Assembly: GCA_965213775.1 (NCBI GenBank)
Contig: CBDCAC010000004.1
Coordinates: 1,116,001 to 1,180,000, forward strand
Length of the DNA: 64,000 bases
DNA from: Lichenicoccus sp965213775
GTDB lineage: Bacteria > Pseudomonadota > Alphaproteobacteria > Acetobacterales > Acetobacteraceae
Reading direction: 5' to 3'
Positions within the stretch are counted from its first letter, which is position 1, and each line of letters opens with the position of its first letter. Under the pieces are notes generated by a model. The model saw nothing but the letters and a program-made list of their open reading frames with translations. It was not told the DNA's origin and did not search any database. A program made the translations under genes and the position numbers. Positions 11,253 to 18,866 of the stretch are shown in pieces.

Positions 11253-11534
11253 ATGCGCTCGCCGGTGCCGCGCGCCGAGCTGACCCTGATCTCGGCGATG
11301 GCGCTGGGCTTCCTGCTGATCCTGCAGCCCTGGAGCTTCGGCGGCTACCGGATCGGGCTGATCCTGATGCTGGCGGCGACGGTGCTGAACATCGCGGTCG
11401 GCAACCTGCCGCGCGACGCCGCACCGCTGCGCGCCCTGCTGCTCGCGGGCGGCCTGCTGCTGATCCTGGCCGCGGTGTTCGGCATCGGCATCGCCCTGGT
11501 GCCGCTGCTCGCCCGGATGGGCCAGTCGGCGTGA
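11253..11534 (+). CDS. Small three-helix membrane protein inside the ABC transporter operon
   Basis: 93 residues with three hydrophobic stretches (LISAMALGFLLIL, IGLILMLAATVLNIAV, LLAGGLLLILAAVFGIGIAL) and short polar links. It starts 1 base after the second permease and its stop overlaps the next gene's GTG start (GTGA). I do not recognise the family. Glycerol-type ABC importers with two ATPases (GlpSTPQV) also carry a small membrane protein (DUF2160) in the operon. This one sits in an analogous place but does not look like the same sequence family. An accessory subunit of the importer is the most economical guess. Confidence 0.75.
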   Translation: MRSPVPRAELTLISAMALGFLLILQPWSFGGYRIGLILMLAATVLNIAVGNLPRDAAPLRALLLAGGLLLILAAVFGIGIALVPLLARMGQSA

Positions 11535-12655
11535 GCGAGGGTCCGCCGAGCGCGGTTCGCTTCGAGGGCGTGACGCGCCGCTACGGCCGGGTCACCGCAC
11601 TCGACGGGATCGATCTCTCGGTCGCACCCGGCAGCCTGACGGTGCTGTGCGGGCCGCCGCGCAGCGGCAAGTCGGTGCTGCTGCGCCTGCTGGTCGGGCT
11701 GGAGCGGCCCGATCGCGGGCGGATCCTGATCGACGGCCGCGACGTGACGGCGCTGCCGCCGGCGCAGCGGCCGATCGGCTACGTGCCGCAATCCTTTGCC
11801 CTGTTCCCGCACATGAGCGTGCGCGACAACATCGCCTACCCGCTGCGCCAGCGCGGCGTGGGGCGCGCCGAGATCGACCGTCGCATCGGTCCGGTGGCCG
11901 AGACCCTGCGCATCACCGGCAAGCTGGATCGCAGTCCGAGCCAGCTCAGCGGCGGCGAGAAGCAGCGCGCGGCGATCGCGCGCGGGGTGCTGCAGGAGGC
12001 GCGCCTGTTCGCGCTCGACGACCCGCTGGTCGGGCTCGACTTCAAGCTGCGCGAGAGCCTGATGGACGAGCTCCGCGACATGCAGGCGGCACTCGCCGCG
12101 ACCTTCCTCTACTGCACCTCAGACTCGCTGGAGGCGCTGACCATGGCCGAGCAGCTCGCGGTGCTGGATCGCGGCCGCCTGGTCGAGGCGGACGCGGCCG
12201 CGCGCATCTACCACGAGCCGCGCCGGCTGCGCAGCGCCGAGCTGATCGGCTTTCCCCGCTGCAACATCCTGTCCGGCACGATGCGCGGCCGGCGCTGCGA
12301 GACGGTGCTGGGCACGGTCGCGCTGGAGCAGGCGTCGCCCAACGAGGGATCGGTCTCCGTCGCGGTGCGGCCGGAGCACGTGACGCTGGGCGGCTTCGAA
12401 GCGGAAGCAGGCGGCCTCGAAGGGCGCGGACGCATCATGCTGATGGAGAATCTGGGAGCGGAGTGCGTGGTGCACCTGGAGGTGAGCCGCGGCGACGCGC
12501 CGGCGATCCTGGTGGGGGCGCCGCCCACCGACATCGTCGCCGGGCTCGGGCTGGGCGACGGGCTCGACTGGCGGATCCGGCCCGAGCACATGGTGGTGTT
12601 CGACGCCGTCTCCGGCCTGCGGCTCGGCGTCGGCCGGGGGGTGGCCTGTGCCTGA
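11531..12655 (+). CDS. Sugar ABC transporter ATPase 1, with degenerate Walker B and H-loop
   Basis: 374 residues. Walker A GPPRSGKS (41-48), Q-loop Q87, intact signature LSGGE (139-143), D-loop VGLD (167-170), then a C-terminal TOBE-like domain. Two catalytic positions are altered: the Walker B Glu is Asp (ALDD, D163-D164) and the switch His is Ser (CTSD, S197). GTG start at 11531 overlaps the upstream stop. The stop overlaps ATPase 2 by 8 bases. With ATPase 2, whose defects are complementary, it probably forms a heterodimer with one working ATP site. Confidence 0.92.
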   Translation: MSEGPPSAVRFEGVTRRYGRVTALDGIDLSVAPGSLTVLCGPPRSGKSVLLRLLVGLERPDRGRILIDGRDVTALPPAQRPIGYVPQSFALFPHMSVRDNIAYPLRQRGVGRAEIDRRIGPVAETLRITGKLDRSPSQLSGGEKQRAAIARGVLQEARLFALDDPLVGLDFKLRESLMDELRDMQAALAATFLYCTSDSLEALTMAEQLAVLDRGRLVEADAAARIYHEPRRLRSAELIGFPRCNILSGTMRGRRCETVLGTVALEQASPNEGSVSVAVRPEHVTLGGFEAEAGGLEGRGRIMLMENLGAECVVHLEVSRGDAPAILVGAPPTDIVAGLGLGDGLDWRIRPEHMVVFDAVSGLRLGVGRGVACA

Positions 12656-13727
12656 CATCGTGCTCGAAGGACTGACCCGGCGCTTCGGCGGGCTCGCTGC
12701 GGTGGACGGCATCTCCGCGACCTTCGCCGAGGGCAGCGTCACCTGCCTGCTCGGGCCGTCGGGCTGCGGCAAGACCACGCTGATGCGCATGATCGCCGGT
12801 CTGGAGACACCGAGTTCCGGCCGCATCCGCTTCGGCGACCGCGACGTCACCCGGCTCAGCCCCGGCCGGCGCAACGTGGCGATGGTGTTCCAGTACCCGG
12901 TGATGTACCGCACCCTGTCGGTGGAGCAGAACATCGCACTCGCGATGCAGCGCGACGGCACGCCGCCGGCCGTGCGACGGCAGCGACTCGACGAGGTGCT
13001 GGGCGTGCTCGGGCTGGAGGCGCAGCGCCGCTGGCGGATCGACCGGCTCGACAGCGGCACGCGCCAGCGCGTCGCGGTGGGACGCGCGATCGCGCGCAGC
13101 TGCGACGTGATCCTGTTCGACGAGCCGACCACCAACGTCGAGGTGCACGCCAAGCTCGAGCTGATCCGCGCCTTCAACCGGTTCCGCGCGCGGATGCGGC
13201 AGACCATCGTCTACGTCACCCACGACCAGACCGAGGCCATGACGCTGGCCGACCAGATCGCCCTGATGCAGGCCGGACGCATCACCCAGTGCGCGCCGCC
13301 GCGCACCCTGTACGAGCGGCCGGAGAGCGAGTTCGGCGGCTGGTTCCTGGGCACCCCTGGGATGAACTTCGTCGCCCCCTCGGGCGAACGCGAGGACGCG
13401 CTCCGCTTCGACATCCTGGGCCGCGCGGTGCGCCGCCCGCAGGGCGGCTCGGCGGGACTGCGGCTCGGCATCCGGCCGGAACGGGCGCGCGTCGCACCGC
13501 CGGACGAGGCCGGGGGCGTCGCCGCCACCGTGCTGCGACGCTCGATCACCGTCGGCGGCCAGTACCTGCTGCTGCTCCAGGCCGGCGAGACGCGGCTGCG
13601 GGTGCGGGCCGATGCCGGCGCGGGATCGAGCCTGCCCGACCAGGTCTCGCTGCACTGCCCGCTCCAACACGTCGCCTTCTTTCGCGACGGCGTGCGCCTG
13701 CATGAACAACCCCAAGCGATCGGATAG
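12648..13727 (+). CDS. Sugar ABC transporter ATPase 2, with degenerate signature motif
   Basis: 359 residues, start GTG 12648. Walker A GPSGCGKT (36-43), Q82, Walker B ILFDEP with catalytic E159 intact, switch H192 in VTHDQTEA intact. The ABC signature is broken: LDSGT at 134-138 where LSGGQ is expected. The D-loop is also unusual (TTNVEVHAK). C-terminal TOBE-type domain. In a head-to-tail dimer its good Walker A/B/H-loop faces the good signature of ATPase 1, so one composite site is complete and the other is defective on both faces. Confidence 0.92.
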   Translation: MPDIVLEGLTRRFGGLAAVDGISATFAEGSVTCLLGPSGCGKTTLMRMIAGLETPSSGRIRFGDRDVTRLSPGRRNVAMVFQYPVMYRTLSVEQNIALAMQRDGTPPAVRRQRLDEVLGVLGLEAQRRWRIDRLDSGTRQRVAVGRAIARSCDVILFDEPTTNVEVHAKLELIRAFNRFRARMRQTIVYVTHDQTEAMTLADQIALMQAGRITQCAPPRTLYERPESEFGGWFLGTPGMNFVAPSGEREDALRFDILGRAVRRPQGGSAGLRLGIRPERARVAPPDEAGGVAATVLRRSITVGGQYLLLLQAGETRLRVRADAGAGSSLPDQVSLHCPLQHVAFFRDGVRLHEQPQAIG

Positions 13728-13731
13728 GACC

Positions 13732-14739
13732 ATGTCGCAGACGAGCCCAGCAGTCGATGCGCCCAACGCCGGCGCGCCCAACCCCGGGGCGCCCGCCCAC
13801 GATGTCAGCGTGATCGGCCTGTACTGCATCGACGTGCTCGGCCGACCCGTCACCGCGATCCCAGCAGGCGGCAACGCGACCTTCATCGACCAGATCAGGC
13901 TCACCGTCGCCGGCACCGCGGGCGGCACCATCGTCGACTGCGCCAAGCTCGGGCTGGACGCGCTGGCGATCGGCGCGGTCGGCGAGGACGAGAAGGGACG
14001 CTTCGTGCTCGACACGCTGCGCGGCTTCGGCATCACCACCGACCGCATGCAGCGCCATCCCGGCGTGCACACCGCGGCCTCGATCCTGAACGTGCGGCCG
14101 AACGGCGAGCGGCCCTGCCTGCACGTGCGCGGCGCCTCGGACGTGCTGTTCCTCGACGAGGCGGACTATCCGGCGGCACTCGACGCGCGCTTCGTGCACA
14201 TGGGCGGCAACGGCCTGCTCGGGCGCATGGACGGCATGCCGACCGCCGAGCTGCTGCGCGCGGCGAAGGCGCTCGGACGCACCACCACCTTCGACCTGAT
14301 CTTCGCCACCGGCGCGCTGATGGACAAGCTGCGGCCGTCGATGCAGTACGTCGACTACTTCGTGCCCTCGATTGAGGAGGCGACGGCGCTGTGCGGCCGC
14401 GAGGACCCGCTGGACGCGGCGAAGTTCTTCCTCGATCTCGGCGTCGGGCACTGCGTGCTGACCATGGGCGGCGAGGGCTGCGTGGTGGTGACGCCCGACG
14501 GCTCGTTCCGGCTGCCGGCGCACGACATCGAGGTGGTCGACACCACCGGATGCGGCGACGCCTTCACCGCCGGCCTGATCGCCGGGCTGCATCGCGGCTG
14601 GGACCTGGAGCAGGCGGCGCGCCTCGGCGGCACCTGCGGCGCGCTGGTGGCCGGCGGGCTCGGCTCGGATTTCGGCATCGTCGACTGGGAGGCCACGGTT
14701 CGCGCGATGCACGCGCTGCCGCTGCGGCCGCTCACGTGA
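13732..14739 (+). CDS. PfkB-family carbohydrate kinase
   Basis: 335 residues from ATG 13732, 4 bases after the ATPase stop. Ribokinase fold: GGNATFIDQIRLTVAGTAGG near the N-terminus, LTMGGEGCVV, and the PfkB signature 2 DTTGCGDAFTAGL with the catalytic Asp (GCGD instead of the usual GAGD). The first 20 residues contain a low-complexity NAGAPNPGAPA stretch. Likely phosphorylates the imported sugar or its ketose form to feed the aldolase fusion at the start of the operon. The last four bases overlap the GTG start of the HAD gene. Confidence 0.88.
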   Translation: MSQTSPAVDAPNAGAPNPGAPAHDVSVIGLYCIDVLGRPVTAIPAGGNATFIDQIRLTVAGTAGGTIVDCAKLGLDALAIGAVGEDEKGRFVLDTLRGFGITTDRMQRHPGVHTAASILNVRPNGERPCLHVRGASDVLFLDEADYPAALDARFVHMGGNGLLGRMDGMPTAELLRAAKALGRTTTFDLIFATGALMDKLRPSMQYVDYFVPSIEEATALCGREDPLDAAKFFLDLGVGHCVLTMGGEGCVVVTPDGSFRLPAHDIEVVDTTGCGDAFTAGLIAGLHRGWDLEQAARLGGTCGALVAGGLGSDFGIVDWEATVRAMHALPLRPLT

Positions 14740-15566
14740 GCGGCGTGCCGCCGATCCGGCTACCCCCGATCCGGCTGCTGGTGAGCGACGTGGACGGCAC
14801 GCTGGTGCGGCCGGACAAGAGCCTGTCTGAAGCGGTGCTCGATGCCGTCGCCGCGCTGCGCCGGCACGGCGTCCGGCTGGCGGTGGTCAGCAGCCGCGCC
14901 ACCATCGGCCTCGACGTGCTGATCGGGCCGCTGCGGCTCGACACGCCGCGCGCGGGCTTCAACGGCGGCGTGATCCTGGATCCCGACGACCGCGTGCTCG
15001 AGGAGCACGTGATCCCCGAAGCCGCCTGCCGCGAGACGGTGTCGCGGCTGGAGGCGGGCGGCCTCGATGTCTGGGTGTTCGCCGACGGACGCTGGCTGCT
15101 CAAGAACCAGCTTCTGCCCTACATCGAGCACGAGCGCCGCTCGCTGAATGCCGACTACGAGGCGGTCGAGGATTTCGCACCGTTCCTGGCGCGCACCCAC
15201 AAGCTGATGGGCAGCAGCAGCGATTTCGCGCTGGTGGCGCTGGCCGAGGCCTCGCTCGCCGAGGCGGTGGGGACGCAGACGGCGGTGCATCGCTCGCAGC
15301 TGTTCCACGTCGACGTCACCCACCGCGACGCCAACAAGGGCAGTGCCGCGCTCTCCATCGCGCGCCGGCTCGGCATCGACCGCAGCGAGATGGCCTGCAT
15401 CGGCGACATGAGCAACGACATCCCGATGCTCGACGTGGCGGGCCTCGCGATCGCGATGGGCAACGCGCCCGACGCCGTGCGCGCGCACGCGCACGAGGTG
15501 GTCGCGAGCAACGAGACGGATGGCTGGGCGGAGGCGGTGCAACGGCTGATCCTGCCGCGCGCCTAG
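14736..15566 (+). CDS. Cof-type HAD-superfamily phosphatase
   Basis: 276 residues from GTG 14736, overlapping the kinase stop (GTGA); GTG 14745 is an alternative start. HAD motif I is VSDVDGTLV (DxDGT), motif II VVSSRATIG, and motif IV GDMSNDIPML. The large C2B cap domain lies between them, as in Cof/sugar-phosphate phosphatases of about 270 aa. Probably removes phosphate from a sugar phosphate in the same pathway, or detoxifies an accumulating intermediate. It is the last + strand gene before the low-GC island. Confidence 0.85.
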   Translation: MSGVPPIRLPPIRLLVSDVDGTLVRPDKSLSEAVLDAVAALRRHGVRLAVVSSRATIGLDVLIGPLRLDTPRAGFNGGVILDPDDRVLEEHVIPEAACRETVSRLEAGGLDVWVFADGRWLLKNQLLPYIEHERRSLNADYEAVEDFAPFLARTHKLMGSSSDFALVALAEASLAEAVGTQTAVHRSQLFHVDVTHRDANKGSAALSIARRLGIDRSEMACIGDMSNDIPMLDVAGLAIAMGNAPDAVRAHAHEVVASNETDGWAEAVQRLILPRA

Positions 15567-15694
15567 GAATTATTGATGCCCAATCCAGATTCCAGAGGCT
15601 TGCAATTTCTATAAGCCCCCGAGAACTTTCTGTAATGTCACAGTTCTTTCGATGTTTACCGTGGCAAAACGTTCAGTAAGTTACATATTCCTAA

Positions 15695-17209
15695 TCATGT
15701 AAGATAATTTTTTTCTCGAAGAGCTTTATCTAAGTCATCTAGTAGGATCTCCTCAGTCCGTAGGTAAGCTGGAAGCGGAGTTCTCCTAATGTAGAATGCA
15801 TCTGATTTTTCAAACTCTGATATGATGCCTCTATCTTTCTTCCATCGTGCTTTAGTAAAAACTCGACTATACATGGGTCCGACGATTCCAATAAATTGCC
15901 TGAAGACAACTTTATCTTGCCCTGAACGACTTCCACTTGTCTCTGGATTGATGACGATTGAGTCCTCAAAGAGTTCCTTTGCATAACTCTTCGGATAAGG
16001 GTGTATATAGACAACCTCCGAGATGCCGGAGGCTACAATGTGCTTTGCACAATTGTGGCATGGAAAAGTGTTGCTGAAAAGTGCGCAGTTCCTGATTGCA
16101 TGACCTCCGCGCGCAGCGTCTGTGATTGCATTCATCTCAGCATGTACGCTCCTTCCATACTCCAGAGAGTCCATTATTTGTGAATCTGAAATTACTTTGT
16201 CGTCGCGTTCGAAGAGAAAAGCCTCGATTTCATTGTGGGTCGAGAGATGCGAGGCCAGGGCGTGCAGCGATTTTAGACGCAGCATCAAGTCCAGGAGGAC
16301 TGTACGCCGTCGCTGTTCATTTGAGTCTCGGCCGAGAGAAAAGTCCCTTCCGTCCGGATCATCTCCTTCCCAGTAGGTACCTCCTCTAGCCTTGGGAACC
16401 TCATTACATCCTAAGGCTTGCACTTCCATTGTTTGACTCAGAATTGCTGCACCCACTTGGCGCGAGAGGTCGGATGATCGTTGGGCAGCTGTGTTAGCCA
16501 ACTCCATCCCGTATTCTTCTCTTGTTGGTGTGACTGCTTTATCTCCAAAAAGCGCACGAAAGAACCGCTCAATATCTTTTGCCGCACGGGAGATCGAACT
16601 AGCATCTATGATGACATCCGAAAGTGGGAAGACCTGTCTGACCCTTTGACCAAATTGCTCTTCTTCTTGTGACTCATCAGTGTGAACTAACTCGCGAGCT
16701 TTTATATCCCATGCGGCGCTCTTCGGGTCTTCGGGATGATCGGAAGCTATTTTTGATGATAGCCGCGAAACTCTAACTCCCTCGTCTGCATGACATGAGA
16801 TTTGGACATAATGCTCTCCGTAGACGCTGCGAAGACACTCAAATTCCTCAGGTCTTTTTATTTGATTTATAATGAATGCGGTACGACTTTGTTCATCACG
16901 ATGCTCCCTCCCGGAGCTTTTCGAAACGATGCTCATGATCGTTAGTGAAGCCATGATGGCCTCGTCGATGTCGGTCCTCAGCTTATTACAAGCCTTGATA
17001 TAGCTGTCATATCGCAGCTCGGTCGGTGCCTGAACAAGATTGAAGGCTCCTGGGAAACCGGCAAGAAGGTCCGTCACGTGAATTTCATGAACTATATATC
17101 GATAGTTTTTGAGTTCTCTTGTAATGGATTTAACTATTGCATTAGTATCAACGCCTATTCTGGCAACTATTCCGATGAAAAGTTCTGCATCCTTAGGCTT
17201 CCGGTCCAT
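15695..17209 (-). CDS. avcD: Anti-phage dCTP deaminase (AvcD/DCD type)
   Basis: 504 residues, two domains. Residues about 1-225 look like a P-loop-kinase-like domain: the entry loop is GIVARIGVD (13-21), without a canonical GK[ST] Walker A, and strand SDVIID lies at 197-202. Residues about 230-500 are a deoxycytidylate-deaminase fold with zinc motif H356-A357-E358 (SVHAEMNA) and P383-C384-x-x-C387 (PCHNC). This kinase-like plus deaminase arrangement at about 500 aa is that of AvcD/DCD anti-phage deaminases. They convert dCTP/dCMP to dUTP/dUMP on infection and starve phage replication; in Vibrio the AvcI RNA keeps the enzyme silent. The gene is low-GC and isolated among sugar genes. No AvcI-like RNA was identified by eye. 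Confidence 0.88.
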   Translation of the reverse strand: MDRKPKDAELFIGIVARIGVDTNAIVKSITRELKNYRYIVHEIHVTDLLAGFPGAFNLVQAPTELRYDSYIKACNKLRTDIDEAIMASLTIMSIVSKSSGREHRDEQSRTAFIINQIKRPEEFECLRSVYGEHYVQISCHADEGVRVSRLSSKIASDHPEDPKSAAWDIKARELVHTDESQEEEQFGQRVRQVFPLSDVIIDASSISRAAKDIERFFRALFGDKAVTPTREEYGMELANTAAQRSSDLSRQVGAAILSQTMEVQALGCNEVPKARGGTYWEGDDPDGRDFSLGRDSNEQRRRTVLLDLMLRLKSLHALASHLSTHNEIEAFLFERDDKVISDSQIMDSLEYGRSVHAEMNAITDAARGGHAIRNCALFSNTFPCHNCAKHIVASGISEVVYIHPYPKSYAKELFEDSIVINPETSGSRSGQDKVVFRQFIGIVGPMYSRVFTKARWKKDRGIISEFEKSDAFYIRRTPLPAYLRTEEILLDDLDKALREKNYLT

Positions 17210-17301
17210 AGTGATCCATTATCCTCTAGAAACCCGATTCACAGGCAGGTTAATGGATGCTACATAGATTTGGCGACGGCTGGGAGATAGGAGTTTTAGC
17301 G

Positions 17302-17496
17302 ATGACTAATTCTGACTCTGCGGCTTTAACGCGCCTTATCAAAGAGACCCTTAAAGCTGCTAGTGCCGCTGTCGAGCAAAACAGGGAGTGGGCGGATAGG
17401 GTGCGGGCCAACTGGAGTGCCGCGGAGCGCTCTGTCGGGCTTGAAAGATCAAATAAGCAAAATCCAGATGTGAGGACACAGTCGGCTGGCGAGTAA
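17302..17496 (+). CDS. Small 64-aa protein divergent from avcD
   Basis: Start ATG 17302 is supported by AGGAG at 17289-17293, 8 bases upstream; the frame also extends to 17257 without a good ribosome site. The 64 residues are hydrophilic and helix-favouring (LTRLIKETLKAASAAVEQNREW), with no Cys and no membrane segment. It is transcribed away from avcD across a 92-base gap in the same low-GC island. I do not recognise it. It could be an accessory or regulatory protein of the defence module, or simply passenger DNA. Confidence 0.55.
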   Translation: MTNSDSAALTRLIKETLKAASAAVEQNREWADRVRANWSAAERSVGLERSNKQNPDVRTQSAGE

Positions 17497-17522
17497 GTTA
17501 CCTGCTTCGGTGGATCCTTTTA

Positions 17523-17537
17523 TTCGCTGAAAGCGAA
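17523..17537 (+). terminator. Short hairpin downstream of the 64-aa ORF
   Basis: TTCGCT - GAA - AGCGAA is a perfect 6-base stem with a 3-base loop, 27 bases after the small ORF stop. No T-tract follows, so it is at best a weak or Rho-assisted terminator. Confidence 0.3.
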
Positions 17538-17692
17538 GACATGATTTCCCCCTAGCTTCACTGAGGTTGCACCAGCCGTTTTCTGCTGTCTAATCAGTGA
17601 GTATGTTTTCTCTTCTAGTTACTGGACACTAGGCGCAGCAACCAGTCAAATGGCATACCAAGAGCCCTAAACTTCGTGCAACTTTGCTAACC

Positions 17693-18856
17693 TCAGGCGG
17701 ATGCGAGTTGGGTCCAGGCGCCGTTGCTGCGGTCGGAGGCGAGCACCGCCTCGATGAAGGCCATGCCGCGCACGCCGTCCTCGATCCCTGGCAGCAGCGT
17801 CGCCACTCCGCTCGTGGACGCACCGTCCCGGTGCGCGTGCAGCAGCGCGGCGGCATCGTCGTAGAGCTGCGCGAAGGCCTCCAGGTAGCCCTCCGGATGG
17901 CCGGCCGGGATGCGGGTGGCCTGGCCCGCCGCGTCGGACAGGCCGGCCATGCCGCGGGTCAGGAGGCGCGTCGGCTCCGACAGCCGGGACAGGCGCAGCG
18001 TGTTCGGCTCGGCCTGCACCCACTCCAGCGCGCCGGTCTCGCCGTAGACGCGCAGACGCAGGCCGTTCTCGTGGCCGATCGCCACCTGGCTGCACCAGAG
18101 CATGCCGCGCGCGCCGCCCTCGTAGCGCAGCAGCATGCGCGCGTCGTCGTCCAGCCGCCGCCCGGGCACGAAGCGGGACAGGTCGGCGGCCACCTCGAGC
18201 AGGCGCAGCCCGGTGACGAAGCCGGCTAGGTGGTGCGCGTGCGTGCCGATATCGCCGACGCTGCCGGCGGGGCCCGAGCGCGCGGGGTCGGTGCGCCAGC
18301 TCGCCTGCTTCTGGCCGTCCGCCTCGATCGGCGCCGCCAGCCACTCCTGCGGATACTCCACCTGCACCACCCGCACGGCGCCGAGGTCGCCGGCGGCGAC
18401 CCGCGCCCGCGCCTCGCGTATCATCGGATAGCCGCTATAGACGTGGGTCAGTACGAAGGGCAGCCCGGTCTGGCGCACCAGGGCGGCCAGCCCGCGCGCG
18501 TGGGCCAGCGAGGTGGCCAGCGGCTTGTCGCAGATCACCGGGATGCCGCGCGACAGGAATTCGGTGCAGATCGCGGCGTGGCTGTGGTTCGGGGTCACGA
18601 CGCTGACGACGTCGATCCGGTCGGCCCGCGCCGCCTCGGCCCGCGCCATCGCCTCGTAGTCGGCATAAGCCCGGTCGGGAGCGATGTGCAGCGCCGACGC
18701 GGAGCGCGCCGCGCGCTCGGGATCCGACGAGAGCGCGCCGGCGACCAGCTCGTAGCGGTCGTCGAGGCGTGCGGCGAGGCGGTGCACGGCGCCGATGAAG
18801 CCGCCGGCGCCGCCACCGACCATGCCGAGACGCAGGCGTCGGCGAGGCGGCGTCAT
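17693..18856 (-). CDS. Gfo/Idh/MocA-family sugar oxidoreductase
   Basis: 387 residues from ATG 18856, with GAGG about 8 bases upstream; an in-frame GTG at 18865 is an alternative start with poor spacing. N-terminal Rossmann fold with GMVGGGAGGFIG, then VVTPNHSHA and the dinucleotide/catalytic CDKPLA block (DKP in place of the family's common EKP). The C-terminal alpha/beta domain contains SVGDIGTHAHHL, the usual Asp/His catalytic region. Such enzymes oxidise or reduce sugars and inositols with NAD(P). It starts just after the TIM-barrel isomerase on the same strand and belongs with that gene. Confidence 0.88.
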   Translation of the reverse strand: MTPPRRRLRLGMVGGGAGGFIGAVHRLAARLDDRYELVAGALSSDPERAARSASALHIAPDRAYADYEAMARAEAARADRIDVVSVVTPNHSHAAICTEFLSRGIPVICDKPLATSLAHARGLAALVRQTGLPFVLTHVYSGYPMIREARARVAAGDLGAVRVVQVEYPQEWLAAPIEADGQKQASWRTDPARSGPAGSVGDIGTHAHHLAGFVTGLRLLEVAADLSRFVPGRRLDDDARMLLRYEGGARGMLWCSQVAIGHENGLRLRVYGETGALEWVQAEPNTLRLSRLSEPTRLLTRGMAGLSDAAGQATRIPAGHPEGYLEAFAQLYDDAAALLHAHRDGASTSGVATLLPGIEDGVRGMAFIEAVLASDRSNGAWTQLASA

Positions 18857-18866
18857 CGCCCGCACC

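Larger units (their letters stand above)
15567..17692. other. Low-GC island carrying the dCTP deaminase defence gene
   Basis: Between the HAD stop and the Gfo/Idh stop the base composition drops abruptly (about 40% G+C in a 60-base line counted by eye at 15841, against clearly GC-rich neighbours). Codon usage changes too, with many AAA, AAT and ATT codons. The island holds only avcD and a divergent 64-aa ORF. I see no integrase, transposase or tRNA at its ends. Two short direct repeats occur on both sides in the same order: AATCCAGAT at 15582 and 17461, and AGTAAGTTAC at 15675 and 17492. Horizontal acquisition is the natural inference. Confidence 0.75.

Noticed and set aside
17071..17086. GTCACGTGAA inside avcD as a second parS
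   Set aside because: Only the central CACGTGA matches; flanks differ from the consensus at several positions.
17210..17301. An AvcI-like RNA
   Set aside because: I see no distinctive hairpins or promoter-terminator pair; the RNA could exist but cannot be supported from sequence alone.
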